Shown here one piece after another: positions 1-8,526 of a stretch of 64,000 nt of DNA (positions are counted from its first letter, which is position 1; each line of letters starts with the position of its first letter). This DNA comes from an uncultured Pseudomonadales bacterium. Its GTDB lineage: Bacteria; Pseudomonadota; Gammaproteobacteria; Pseudomonadales; Pseudohongiellaceae. The DNA is taken from the NCBI GenBank assembly GCA_943842505.1, contig CALTDI010000004.1, positions 248,001-312,000 on the forward strand, read 5' to 3'. A model generated the notes under the pieces. It was given only the letters and a program-made list of their open reading frames with translations, was not told where the DNA came from and did not search any database. Made by a program: the position numbers and the translations under genes.

Positions 1-372
1 AAGATAGTCCTCATGTTGCGGTATAAGAATTTTGCTGCAGTATTGCCTAACCAGTGATTGGCTATGAATAATGTTCCTGCTTCTCTCGAGACCGCTATTA
101 TGTGCCCGGTTACTAGCAAGCAGTGCAGTCACATCACGAATTGGTTGGCGCAGTAGATAGGCTAGGAGCTGCTCGCCGTCTTTAGTAGGCCTCTGGTAGA
201 GGGCCCCTGTTAGTGACTGAGGCTCTGTTATTGCGTTCGGCCTAAGCCTTTCAAACAGAATATTGAACCTGTGGCGAAGCCCGGCTCGGCCGTGATGAAA
301 TGCAGAGACTCTTGTCCGATTCACTATTGATTCAATAGCAGTCTTTAGGAAGGCTGGTAGGAATTGTTTCAC
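1..372 (-). CDS. Hypothetical protein, 3' part outside window
   Basis: An open frame runs leftward from a GTG codon (372-370) to the window edge, about 124 codons without a stop. An AAGGA-type ribosome binding site lies 9 nt upstream of the GTG, and an in-frame TAA lies just before that, so the GTG is the best start. The peptide (VKQFLPAFLKTAIESIVN...) is Arg/Leu-rich, with no transmembrane segment or motif I recognise. It precedes no clear operon partner: the YbjQ-family gene upstream ends at 457. The function is unknown and the protein may be spurious. Confidence 0.4.
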   Translation of the reverse strand, partial: MKQFLPAFLKTAIESIVNRTRVSAFHHGRAGLRHRFNILFERLRPNAITEPQSLTGALYQRPTKDGEQLLAYLLRQPIRDVTALLASNRAHNSGLERSRNIIHSQSLVRQYCSKILIPQHEDYL

Positions 373-456
373 TGGGTGTTGTCCTTAACTACTCAGTCAG
401 ATTCCTCCAAGTCTAGGACATGATTTTGAGTCTCGCCAGTCGGCTCGACAATAGAA

Positions 457-777
457 TTACTTTATACGTACAGCGGTTCCGCTCACGCTTACCATCATCA
501 TACCGCCTTTGGATCCTATTACCTCATAATCCAGATCGATACCGACTATGGCATTGGCGCCTAGCGCCCTTGCCTCTTCTTCCAATTCCATAAAGGCTAT
601 GTCGCGCGCTTTACCCATCTCTTCCTCATAGGCACCCGCCCTGCCACCAACAACATCACGTATGGCACCAAAGATATCCTTGAAGATATTAGCACCCAGT
701 ATTGCCTCGCCTACGACGATGCCCAGGTAGTCGGTGATCTCCTTGCCCTGCAGAGTCGGTGTAGTTGATCGAATCAT
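457..777 (-). CDS. YbjQ/UPF0145 (DUF74) family protein
   Basis: 106 aa. It shows the whole YbjQ/UPF0145 pattern: an N-terminal [20 protein letters not shown] strand, the central [18 protein letters not shown] segment, [18 protein letters not shown] and a final [11 protein letters not shown] strand. The family forms small pentameric beta-barrel cytosolic proteins once called putative heavy-metal binding; the physiological role is unsettled. I start it at ATG 777-775 (MIRSTTP), preceded by AGGGAG 5 nt upstream. A longer frame to 807 exists but lies outside the family consensus. It is a single gene with no visible operon partner. Confidence 0.88.
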   Translation of the reverse strand: MIRSTTPTLQGKEITDYLGIVVGEAILGANIFKDIFGAIRDVVGGRAGAYEEEMGKARDIAFMELEEEARALGANAIVGIDLDYEVIGSKGGMMMVSVSGTAVRIK

Positions 778-915
778 TTTTACTCCCTGATAAACGTGTT
801 GCAACAAGTTAATTTGGAATAAGGCTTGCTGAGGATAGAACTCATATTCGTCAGTACAACGGCCGCACTAAGCAGCAGAGTAGATCTCATCCAGCCCAAT
901 TCTGCTGAAATGGCA

Positions 916-1230
916 CTAGGATCTAGACGGCATGCCATGAACCATAGTCAGACTCTTAAGCGTTGTGCCAGCACGTCGAAATTCCGAGAGGGCTTGGTAT
1001 TCTTCGTCGTTGTACCACCGCTTCGCTATTTCTTCGGAGGGGAACTTGAAGATAATTACGCGCCCCTCAAGTGCGCACTCGCCTTCCAGATTTTCATGGC
1101 TATCATCGAAGGTTACAAATTCACCACCGAATCGCTTCATTATGGGGAAGAAGCCCTTCTCGTACTTACGGTATTCATCTGCATCTGTAACCACCAGATT
1201 CGCTATTATATAAACCGTTGCATCAGACAT
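916..1230 (-). CDS. DUF1330 family protein
   Basis: 104 aa. The sequence AYIIANLVVTD-type opening (here VYIIANLVVTDADEYRKYEK) followed by GGEFVTFDDSHENLEGE and RVIIFKFPSEEIAKRWYNDE is typical of DUF1330, a dimeric alpha+beta-barrel family of unknown biochemical role. All family segments are present at normal length, including the C-terminal YQALSEFRR helix. It sits between the MAPEG gene and the YbjQ gene on the same strand, with gaps too large to prove co-transcription. The start ATG at 1230 is preceded by an AGGAGA-type site. Confidence 0.85.
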   Translation of the reverse strand: MSDATVYIIANLVVTDADEYRKYEKGFFPIMKRFGGEFVTFDDSHENLEGECALEGRVIIFKFPSEEIAKRWYNDEEYQALSEFRRAGTTLKSLTMVHGMPSRS

Positions 1231-1307
1231 AGTGTCTCCTTGTTCTGGCGTTTAAGGCGCTACCCTGATTTCTCTGCGTGGCTAGGTATCGACTCGCCGC
1301 TCTGGAA

Positions 1308-1709
1308 CTAAGCTGCCGCGTTTACGATGCTTAGCCACATAACCAAGACGGAAAGATTGCCTATCGCAAAGACTACCATTCTGTGCAGGGGATTATTGTA
1401 GCTAAGGTGGATAATGCTGTGCAGTACCCTGGCGGCTACAAATACCCACGCGCTAATCACAGCTGCCTGACCAGTTTGATCCAGCGCGAGATAGACTGCG
1501 CCGCCGGCATAGAACAGAGTAGGCACCTCGAAGAGGTTATTAAAATTGCGCGTAGTCTTCGCGACGAGTTCGGGGACAGCGTGCCCCTCCATTAGATTGT
1601 AGTAGCTTTCCGGCACCGCCCCGCTCTTCACCGAGCCTATACGCACACGCGCCGTTAGCACCATTATTACTACAGTCAGTATTACCAACATAAACATCGC
1701 ATATAGCAT
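1308..1709 (-). CDS. MAPEG family membrane protein
   Basis: 133 aa integral membrane protein with about four hydrophobic helices (residues ~1-20, ~63-85, ~85-100, ~110-130). The central NFNNLFEVPTLFYAG and RVLHSIIHL stretches are the MAPEG (membrane-associated eicosanoid/glutathione metabolism) signature, where Arg and Asn contact glutathione in characterised members. Bacterial members are often annotated without a known substrate. It is divergent from pepQ, and the ~100 nt between them holds the pepQ promoter candidate. Function beyond the family is not inferable. Confidence 0.82.
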   Translation of the reverse strand: MLYAMFMLVILTVVIMVLTARVRIGSVKSGAVPESYYNLMEGHAVPELVAKTTRNFNNLFEVPTLFYAGGAVYLALDQTGQAAVISAWVFVAARVLHSIIHLSYNNPLHRMVVFAIGNLSVLVMWLSIVNAAA

Positions 1710-1744
1710 TTCTATTCCCCTATAGATCGCCGCAACGATCTCTG

Positions 1745-1772
1745 TTTGTTCACAGTCAATCCACAGTATAAT
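1745..1772 (+). promoter_or_regulatory. Candidate sigma70 promoter for pepQ
   Basis: A perfect TATAAT hexamer lies at 1767-1772, with a weak -35 (TTTGTT, 1745-1750) at 16-bp spacing. It is about 40 nt upstream of the pepQ start and points toward it. The -35 is poor, so the call rests mainly on the -10. Confidence 0.35.
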
Positions 1773-1812
1773 TCCAACTCATTGCATTAGACAGCACTCA
1801 GGGACATCGAAA

Positions 1813-3138
1813 TTGACCAGTATCAACTACGCAAAACATACCGCCACTCTATGCAGCAGCTATTCCGATGCGCTGCAGCATATTAATGGGCCCTATAGGG
1901 CGGTATTAGTGCATAGTGGCGTGGAACATCACTACTTTGGCGACGATAGGGCGATGCCTTTCCAGGCCTATGGCCACCTGCTGCACTGGATTCCTGTCAA
2001 TCGACCGAATCAGTTTATCTATTTCCGTCCTAACGAGAAGCCTATTTACTTCCAGATAGTCCCCAGTGATTTCTGGCACGAGCAGGACATCAGTGTTGAC
2101 CCCGCCTGGCATGAACAGTTCACTATTGTCCGCCTGGGCACTCTGGATGAGCTGGCTAAGCAGTTGCAACAATTATCGAAATCCGATTTGGCCTATATTG
2201 GGGAAAGCCCTGCCGTCGCCTCTTCCCTTGGTATCGATAAGTCCCTAATAAACCCTCAAGCTCTACTAGCCTATCTGGACTTCGCTCGCGCGATAAAGTC
2301 TGACTATGAGCTAGATCAGTTACGAGCCGCCAATCAACTCGCACTGCTAGGCCATGGGGCGGCTAAGACTTGTTTTCTGGAAGGTGGTACAGAATTCGAG
2401 ATCCACCTGGCGTTTCTGCAAGCTACCACGCATCTGGAAGATGAAAGCCCCTATACTAATATCGTTGCACTTAATGAGAAGGCTGCGATATTGCACTATC
2501 AGTTCAAGCGCAAGGCGCATGCAGATAAGGGGCGAGTCCTATTAATCGATGCCGGTTGCCGAGTTAATGCCTATGGCTCAGACATCACCCGTACCTCGGT
2601 TAGCGAAGACGTACATCCTAAGTTTCGATCTCTGGTTCAGGCAATGGAAGAATTGGAGCTCGCGCTAGTCGCTGAGGTATGTCCGGGGAAAACTTACCAA
2701 TCACTGCATCAATCTACGCTGAACAAGTTGGCTTGCGTGTTGATCGATAACGATATCTGTAGTGGCAGCGAAGAGGATCTTATAGCGCTGGATATTCCGC
2801 AACTGTTCATGCCACATGGGGTAGGCCACCTGCTCGGAGTACAGGTACATGATGTGGGCGGACAACAGGCTGACTCCATCGGTACACTACTCCCACCGCC
2901 TGAGAACTCCCCCGCACTGCGCAATACCCGTATGATGGAAGCCGACATGGTATTCACAGTCGAGCCTGGACTGTACTTCATTCCACTCTTGTTAGAAGCC
3001 CAGCGAGATTCTTCTAAAGGTAAGCTAATTAACTGGAAGAATGTCGATGAGCTCTATTGTTGCGGGGGTATTCGTATAGAGGACAATATCCGCGTGACTG
3101 ACGACGGCGCTGAGAATCTCACGCGTCAGTTCGAATAA
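1813..3138 (+). CDS. pepQ: Xaa-Pro dipeptidase
   Basis: 441 aa M24B metallopeptidase that releases the N-terminal residue from X-Pro dipeptides in the cytosol. The PepQ-type N-terminal domain is visible (HYFGDDRAMPFQAYGHLLHW). The pita-bread catalytic domain carries the five dinuclear-metal ligands in context: D in LIDAGCRVNAYGSDITRTS (two Asp), H in MPHGVGHLLGVQVHD, E in FTVEPGLYF and E in GGIRIEDNIRV. Length matches E. coli PepQ (443 aa). The start is TTG at 1813; no in-frame ATG gives a better N-terminus. The 3' end overlaps the convergent waaA gene by 20 nt. Some PepQ enzymes also hydrolyse organophosphate esters, but nothing here tests that. Confidence 0.93.
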   Translation: MTSINYAKHTATLCSSYSDALQHINGPYRAVLVHSGVEHHYFGDDRAMPFQAYGHLLHWIPVNRPNQFIYFRPNEKPIYFQIVPSDFWHEQDISVDPAWHEQFTIVRLGTLDELAKQLQQLSKSDLAYIGESPAVASSLGIDKSLINPQALLAYLDFARAIKSDYELDQLRAANQLALLGHGAAKTCFLEGGTEFEIHLAFLQATTHLEDESPYTNIVALNEKAAILHYQFKRKAHADKGRVLLIDAGCRVNAYGSDITRTSVSEDVHPKFRSLVQAMEELELALVAEVCPGKTYQSLHQSTLNKLACVLIDNDICSGSEEDLIALDIPQLFMPHGVGHLLGVQVHDVGGQQADSIGTLLPPPENSPALRNTRMMEADMVFTVEPGLYFIPLLLEAQRDSSKGKLINWKNVDELYCCGGIRIEDNIRVTDDGAENLTRQFE

Positions 3139-4399
3139 GGGGCTCAATCAGATCTAGCAAGGCCGGCAAGGCATTCTGATTCTCTTGTATCAGTTGTTTG
3201 CCGCGCCTCCCCATTTCCTGTTGCGCTTTCTCGTCTGTAAACAGGTCTGACAGTTTCTGCGCCAACTGCCACTCATTCTGAACCGTAGTTAATGCGCCAG
3301 AGTGCTCTAGCTGTTTGCAGATCGTTGCGAAATTAAATTGCGATGGCCCGACCACTACCGGAATACCCTGAGCCGCCGGCTCGAGAACATTCTGGCAGCC
3401 AGTATTGACAAGACTTCCTCCAACGAAGGCAATGTTGGCAATACTGTAGTAGTCCAACATCTCCCCCATACTGTCACCGATTACAACCTGGGTCTGTTGT
3501 GAGACCTTCCCATTATCGCTTCGCCTAGCCGTGACAAGCTCTCTGCCTTCACTAAGACGGAAAACTTTTGCGAATCTTTCCGGGTGCCTGGGAACGAGAA
3601 TAAGCAACAATGAGGGAATAGTTTTAAGACATTCCTCAAAGGCTGTCAGCACCTTCTCTTCTTCGCCGTCCCGGGTGCTGGCAGCAACTAGTATCGGTCG
3701 GTTGCTGTCCCGTATTGACGTGAAATATGCCTGCTCTTCTCTCACTCCGGTTTCCACCATGAACTTTAAGCTTCCGGTCACTTCTATCTGTGCCGGCTTC
3801 ACTCCTAGATCGATGAAACGCTGTGCATCTGGCGCCGCCTGTGCAGCTATCTTATCGATCTTCTCAAGCAGGCTACGCGTGAATGTCCCAAGGCGGCCAT
3901 AGCCTGCCGCGGATTTTTCCGAAAGCCGTGCATTGGCAAGTAACACTTTGACCCCATTGCGATGACAGGCATGAACCAGATTGGGCCACAGCTCGGTTTC
4001 CATCAAGATCAATAGGCTAGGCTGGTACATAGCCAGGAATCTGTGGCAGGCACCGGGTAGATCGTAAGGGATATAGCGGTGAAACACCCTGTCGCCGAAC
4101 AGATCGCGAACTCGGTCGGATCCGGTGGGGGTCATTGTCGTGATTACGATCTGCGTATCGGGGTAGCGTTGCTGCAATGCAGTAACCAGCGGCGCACAGG
4201 CAACTGTTTCACCCACAGAGACCGCATGAACCCAGATCGTCTGCTTCTGCCTGGTAAACTCTTGCGCAGGAGAAGCGAAGGCGAAGCGCTCCGCGAGACG
4301 CTGCCGATAGGCTGGAACTTTGAGAGAACGAAGCAATAGGCGTAGCAGAATTATAGGTATCGCAAGATAAAAAACGACACTGTAAATAATTCGATGCAT
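3119..4399 (-). CDS. waaA: 3-deoxy-D-manno-octulosonic-acid (Kdo) transferase
   Basis: 426 aa GT30 enzyme that adds Kdo from CMP-Kdo to lipid IV-A at the inner face of the inner membrane. An N-terminal hydrophobic anchor (residues ~3-25) is followed by the glycosyltransferase domain: WVHAVSVGETVACAPLV, TTMTPTGSDRV, LMETELWPNLV (catalytic Glu region), NARLSEKSAAGY and the C-terminal VGGSLVNTGCQNVLEPAAQG loop that binds CMP-Kdo. Every family block and the usual length are present. It is convergent with pepQ and divergent from the FAD oxidoreductase. Its proximity to hldE and the heptosyltransferases marks the LPS-core locus. Whether it adds one or two Kdo residues cannot be read from sequence. 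Confidence 0.95.
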   Translation of the reverse strand: MHRIIYSVVFYLAIPIILLRLLLRSLKVPAYRQRLAERFAFASPAQEFTRQKQTIWVHAVSVGETVACAPLVTALQQRYPDTQIVITTMTPTGSDRVRDLFGDRVFHRYIPYDLPGACHRFLAMYQPSLLILMETELWPNLVHACHRNGVKVLLANARLSEKSAAGYGRLGTFTRSLLEKIDKIAAQAAPDAQRFIDLGVKPAQIEVTGSLKFMVETGVREEQAYFTSIRDSNRPILVAASTRDGEEEKVLTAFEECLKTIPSLLLILVPRHPERFAKVFRLSEGRELVTARRSDNGKVSQQTQVVIGDSMGEMLDYYSIANIAFVGGSLVNTGCQNVLEPAAQGIPVVVGPSQFNFATICKQLEHSGALTTVQNEWQLAQKLSDLFTDEKAQQEMGRRGKQLIQENQNALPALLDLIEPLIRTDA

Positions 4400-4449
4400 A
4401 GGGACTCAACCTGTGAACTCAATAGGCTACCGACGGTAAGCCGAAGTAA

Positions 4450-4479
4450 TTGGGAAAAGCTCCCTTATGCCGATATAAT
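4450..4479 (+). promoter_or_regulatory. Sigma70-type promoter of the oxidoreductase pair
   Basis: TTGGGA (4450-4455) and TATAAT (4474-4479) are separated by 18 bp and lie about 90 nt upstream of the FAD oxidoreductase start in the waaA-divergent gap. The -10 is a perfect consensus. Confidence 0.5.
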
Positions 4480-4567
4480 TTGATTCTAGCAGTTGGAATG
4501 AAAGCTGTTTCGGCTCTCCCGGCATAGTCACACAAGCACGAACGGCAGCAAAGCGCTAAGGTAACGA

Positions 4568-5767
4568 ATGACATCAAGCTATTCAACCGACATCGTCATA
4601 TTTGGCGGTGGAATTGCGGGGCTCTGGCTGCTGAATCGCCTGCGCACTGAAGGCTATCAGGCGATATTGTTAGAGAGTGAGCAACTAGGCTGCGGCCAAA
4701 CCCTGGCCTCCCAAGGCATCATTCACGGCGGCCTTAAATACGCACTGAACGGCGCCCTTAGCGGAGCGGCCAATGTCATATCCGATATGCCTGCCCGGTG
4801 GCGTGCCTGTCTCGCAGGTGAGTCCGATATGGACCTGAGAGGTTGCCGGGTACTAAGCGAACACTACTATATGTGGTCCGACTCGGGATTTCGCTCGAAG
4901 CTCAAGACTTTCCTCGGGAGCAAGAGTCTTAGCGGTCGCGTGTCGGCAGTGGCCGAAAAACAATATCCAGATTTCTTCAAACAAGCCACGGTTGAAGGGA
5001 CACTCTATAAACTACCTGACTTTGTGTTAGATACTGCCTCCTTATTACAACTGTTAGCTGACAAGCAGCGTGAACATATTTTTCGAGTGGCTCCTGAAAG
5101 CTACAGTTTTGAGCGAGACGACAAAGCTCAGGTAAGTGCTATCGTAATCTCAGATGGCGAAAAGAAGTTTTCAATCGAAGCACAACGATTTATCTTTAGC
5201 GCAGGCAAAGGCAATCAGCAGCTCATCAATGATGCCGGTTTAGAGAAACCTAAGTCTCAGCTACGCCCCCTTAATATGGTCTATGTGAAGGGAAAAAGTC
5301 TTCCCAATGTGTTCGTGCACTGTATTGGTGACAGTTTCAGCTTAACACCCAAACTCACTATTACATCTCATGAAGATGCGGATGGAACAACTGTTTGGTA
5401 TCTCGGTGGCGAACTAGCAGAATCTGGCGTAGGCAAGGACAGAGAGTCTCAAGTTAAAGCAGCGCGCACCCTTCTGCATAACTTGTTCCCATGGATGGAT
5501 TTTGAAGAAACAGAATTTAGCTGCTTTACTATCGACAGGGCAGAGGCAAACGTCAACAACAACTATCGACCGGAAGATGCCTTCTTCATAGAAGAGAGCA
5601 ATGTGTTTGTTGCATGGCCAACGAAATTAACCCTTACTCCCAATCTGGCCGATAAGCTTATTGAGCGTCTTGCAGTGAGCAACCTTACTCCAAAATCTAC
5701 TGCCAACCATCAAGGTCTGAGCGATGTGCTCGAGGCCGCAGAAATCGCTACTTCACGCTGGGATTAG
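4568..5767 (+). CDS. FAD-dependent oxidoreductase, DAO family
   Basis: 399 aa. The N-terminal Rossmann dinucleotide motif is clear (IVIFGGGIAGLWLLNRL, then the acidic LLESE end), followed by a DAO-type GCGQTLASQGIIHGGLKYAL segment resembling glycine/D-amino-acid oxidase and related FAD enzymes. A C-terminal FAD-contacting stretch (ELAESGVGKDRESQV, FVAWPTKLTLTPNLA) completes the fold. The substrate is unknown. It ends 6 nt before an aldo/keto reductase gene, so the two form an operon. From memory, Pseudomonas carries a similar pair between its waaA and hldE genes, which suggests a conserved but uncharacterised role near LPS synthesis. Confidence 0.8.
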   Translation: MTSSYSTDIVIFGGGIAGLWLLNRLRTEGYQAILLESEQLGCGQTLASQGIIHGGLKYALNGALSGAANVISDMPARWRACLAGESDMDLRGCRVLSEHYYMWSDSGFRSKLKTFLGSKSLSGRVSAVAEKQYPDFFKQATVEGTLYKLPDFVLDTASLLQLLADKQREHIFRVAPESYSFERDDKAQVSAIVISDGEKKFSIEAQRFIFSAGKGNQQLINDAGLEKPKSQLRPLNMVYVKGKSLPNVFVHCIGDSFSLTPKLTITSHEDADGTTVWYLGGELAESGVGKDRESQVKAARTLLHNLFPWMDFEETEFSCFTIDRAEANVNNNYRPEDAFFIEESNVFVAWPTKLTLTPNLADKLIERLAVSNLTPKSTANHQGLSDVLEAAEIATSRWD

Positions 5768-5773
5768 AATCGA

Positions 5774-6577
5774 ATGAGCTTGGCGAAAAGAATGTTGGGT
5801 GCCACCGGCATACAGGTCTCAGTACTCGGCTTGGGCACGGTGAAGATAGGTAGAAATCAGGCTGTTAAGTACCCGTCCGGTTTCTCGCTTCCTTCCGACG
5901 AGGAAGTCTCCCTCTTGATTGCGCAGGCGAAGGAACTTGGTATCAATTTTATCGATACGGCCCCAGCCTATGGTAGCAGCGAACAGCGCTTGGGCCGGCT
6001 GCTTACGAATCGCGAAGACTGGGTCATCTGCAGTAAGGTCGGCGAAGAGTTCGCATCAGGTCAATCCTATTACGATTTCTCCGCTGAACATACACGCCGT
6101 AGCATCGAGCGCAGCCTACGCAGTATAAAAACAGACTACCTGGATATCGTATTAATTCATTCCGATGGTCAGGATTGTAGAATTCTGGAGCACAGCGATT
6201 GTCCTGAAACACTATTACGATTGCAGGAAGAAGGCCTGATTCGCGCTGTGGGCATGTCCACAAAGACTGTAGAAGGCGGCATGAGAGCCGCCGAGATGCT
6301 TGATGTAGTGATGGTAACTTACAATCCTTCTATGCAAGACGAGGCGACTGTGATCGACCATGCACACACACTAGAGAAAGGAATTCTCGTAAAGAAGGCA
6401 CTCAATAGCGGGCACGATTGCTTAGCAGGAGAAGTAGATGCCAAGGCAAAAAGTGAAAGTCTTACACAGAAAAATTTGCGCTTCGTCCTAGGCAGAGAAG
6501 GCGTGACTAGCGTAATAGTCGGCACGATCAACCCTAAGCATCTTAAAGAGAATGTCGAAGCTGTTGAGCAGATATAA
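5774..6577 (+). CDS. Aldo/keto reductase family oxidoreductase
   Basis: 267 aa TIM-barrel NAD(P)H-dependent reductase. Family marks: VLGLGTVKIGRN at the N-terminus, catalytic Asp and Tyr in NFIDTAPAYGSSEQRLG, catalytic Lys in WVICSKVGEEF and the His position in DIVLIHSDG. The C-terminal NADP-binding segment GVTSVIVGTINPKHLKENV is present. It is shorter than classical ~320 aa members but complete for the short subfamily. It begins 6 nt after the FAD oxidoreductase stop, so the two are probably co-transcribed. It converges on hldE. The substrate is unknown. Confidence 0.87.
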   Translation: MSLAKRMLGATGIQVSVLGLGTVKIGRNQAVKYPSGFSLPSDEEVSLLIAQAKELGINFIDTAPAYGSSEQRLGRLLTNREDWVICSKVGEEFASGQSYYDFSAEHTRRSIERSLRSIKTDYLDIVLIHSDGQDCRILEHSDCPETLLRLQEEGLIRAVGMSTKTVEGGMRAAEMLDVVMVTYNPSMQDEATVIDHAHTLEKGILVKKALNSGHDCLAGEVDAKAKSESLTQKNLRFVLGREGVTSVIVGTINPKHLKENVEAVEQI

Positions 6578-6601
6578 TCTTATCAATATTTTTTACAAGT
6601 C

Positions 6602-8029
6602 TTAGCCAGAATCCTTCATCTTCTCCACGATGGCCGACGTAGAACAGTCATCGAGAAATTCCAGAGCCTTAACCTCACCACCATAAGATAGTACGTATTT
6701 ACCCCCTACGACTTGATCCAGAGAATAGTCTCCGCCTTTAACTAGTATGTCTGGCTGTAATGACTCTAGCAATGACTCGGGCGTATCTTCGTCAAAACTT
6801 ACCACCCAGTCTACGGCCTCAAGCCCATCGAGGACTGCCATTCTTCTTTCCACAGGATTAATTGGGCGACCTGGTCCCTTTAATCGCAGAACAGAATCGT
6901 CGGCATTGATCGCAACTACGAGTCTGTCACCAAGTTTTCTGGCCTCACTAAGATAACCTACATGCCCGGCATGAATAATATCGAAGCAACCGTTGGTGAA
7001 TACGATCTTCTCTCCATGAGCCTTGGCATCGTGCACGGCAATCCGAAGCTGCTCTGCCGTCATAACGCCCATGCCCGAATTCTGCTCTGACATTATTTCT
7101 CGTCTAAGCTCCGGACCGCTTATCGCCGCGGTTCCAAGCTTGCCTACAACCAGGCCTGCCGCAAGGTTTGCGATAGCTGTTGCATCGGCAATGTCATCGC
7201 CAGCTGCTAGCGCCGAGGCAAGCACGGAGATAACTGTATCGCCCGCACCAGTGACATCGAATACTTCACGCGCTCGCGCTGGCAGATGTAATTCTTCTGA
7301 GTCGGGACGCAGCAGAGTCATGCCATGTTCACCACGAGTAATGAGCATCGCCTGAAGATCTAGCTCGCTCATGAGTGCAAGGCCCTTCGTTACGAGTTCG
7401 TCTTCATTGGCACAAGGTCCGACTACGGCTTCAAATTCATTCAGATTAGGTGTTAGTAAAGTCGCGCCGCGATACTTTTTAAAATCGGTTCCCTTCGGGT
7501 CGACAATGATTGGAATATTCTGTTTTCTCGCAAGTGCGATAAGCGCGCTCACATCATTCAACGCGCCTTTGGCGTAGTCCGAAAGAACGAGCGCCTGTGC
7601 GCTCGGTATTAATGACTCCGCAAGGGTCTGTAACCCGGCAACGTCTTGCTCATCGAACTTGTCTTCAAAATCGAGTCGAATTAATTGCTGATGCTGACTA
7701 ATTACCCGCAGCTTGGTGATTGTAGGTTTGTCAGGCGAGTGCAGAAATTCGCAGTAGACACCGGCGGCGGTCAGGCGAGATTCCAGATCCTTCGCATTGT
7801 CGTCCTCGCCCACTACGCCGATCAGAGTTGCCGCTGAACCCAGAGCCGCAATGTTCAATGCCACGTTTCCCGCGCCACCCGGTCGATCTTCCTGATTACC
7901 GACTTGCACGACGGGTACTGGCGCCTCGGGGGAGATACGCGAAGCGGTACCATGCCAATATCTATCCAGCATGACATCGCCGATAACTAGCAGCTTGGCC
8001 TGTTGAAAGGGTGGCATCTCAAGTTTCAT
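6602..8029 (-). CDS. hldE: Bifunctional D-beta-D-heptose 7-phosphate kinase / heptose 1-phosphate adenylyltransferase
   Basis: 475 aa two-domain cytosolic enzyme of ADP-heptose synthesis. Residues ~1-310 are a PfkB/ribokinase kinase, with RPGGAGNVALNIAALG near the N-terminus and the catalytic FDVTGAGDTVISVLA anion hole. Residues ~340-475 are a nucleotidyltransferase with FTNGCFDIIHAGHVGYLSEA (HxGH motif), VAINADDSVLRLKG and VDWVVSFDEDTP. Length equals the E. coli fusion (477 aa), so both activities should be present. The product feeds WaaC and WaaF encoded at 16-18 kb. It is convergent with the aldo/keto reductase gene. Confidence 0.96.
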   Translation of the reverse strand: MKLEMPPFQQAKLLVIGDVMLDRYWHGTASRISPEAPVPVVQVGNQEDRPGGAGNVALNIAALGSAATLIGVVGEDDNAKDLESRLTAAGVYCEFLHSPDKPTITKLRVISQHQQLIRLDFEDKFDEQDVAGLQTLAESLIPSAQALVLSDYAKGALNDVSALIALARKQNIPIIVDPKGTDFKKYRGATLLTPNLNEFEAVVGPCANEDELVTKGLALMSELDLQAMLITRGEHGMTLLRPDSEELHLPARAREVFDVTGAGDTVISVLASALAAGDDIADATAIANLAAGLVVGKLGTAAISGPELRREIMSEQNSGMGVMTAEQLRIAVHDAKAHGEKIVFTNGCFDIIHAGHVGYLSEARKLGDRLVVAINADDSVLRLKGPGRPINPVERRMAVLDGLEAVDWVVSFDEDTPESLLESLQPDILVKGGDYSLDQVVGGKYVLSYGGEVKALEFLDDCSTSAIVEKMKDSG

Positions 8030-8192
8030 CTATGTGTTCCCGCTACATTTTTACTGGATTCACTGGCGGCAAATCATATCACAAGGATGAAAAGCAGGAA
8101 TAATGCACGGTAAGGATCAGATCCTCAGCGCTACATCAAGAATGTTGGCGAAGGGCTTGATACAGCTTCTATTGAATTCATCTCTGCAATAA

Positions 8193-8272
8193 GCCCGCAG
8201 TAAGGGGGATATTTCATCCGAACAATCAGGGCCCCAGGCCCGTGAGGAGGGAATATCCCCCTTACTGCGGGC
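8193..8272. repeat. 21-bp perfect inverted repeat with 38-nt loop (REP/MITE-like)
   Basis: Arms at 8193-8213 and 8252-8272 are exact reverse complements (gcccgcagtaagggggatat plus one T). The 38-nt loop contains GAACAATCAGGGCC and CCCGTGAG. The element fills most of the ~500-nt gene-free gap 8030-8526 between divergent hldE and the acyltransferase; the rest holds no gene I can support. The loop resembles a segment at 51341-51367, and both are preceded by AGCCCGCAG, so this is probably one copy of a dispersed repeat. A 68-codon minus frame across it is not credible as a gene. Confidence 0.7.
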
Positions 8273-8526
8273 GATTAGGCATCCCAGACTAAAGTTCAAC
8301 AAGAATTCCGACATTTGTTGCAAAAAGTGGGAAATTAAACCAATATTTTTTGCTTCTTTACGCTTAAAGTGGGGATTTCTCTAAGCCTATAGCTTCTTTT
8401 CCATTCGCAGCCTCACAAACTGCAGCTATTCGCAGGCTTCTGCTACAATTCGCGCCAATAAGAGCGATAAACCTAATATTCTCCTAACACTCCCAGCATC
8501 CATTCTGGTGCTAGCTGGCATACCTA

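Noticed and set aside
826..1311. 161-codon plus-strand frame
   Set aside because: It is antisense to the well-supported DUF1330 gene and shows no protein-like pattern.
8117..8323. 68-codon minus-strand frame over the inverted repeat
   Set aside because: It runs through both repeat arms, has no family pattern and no clear ribosome binding site.
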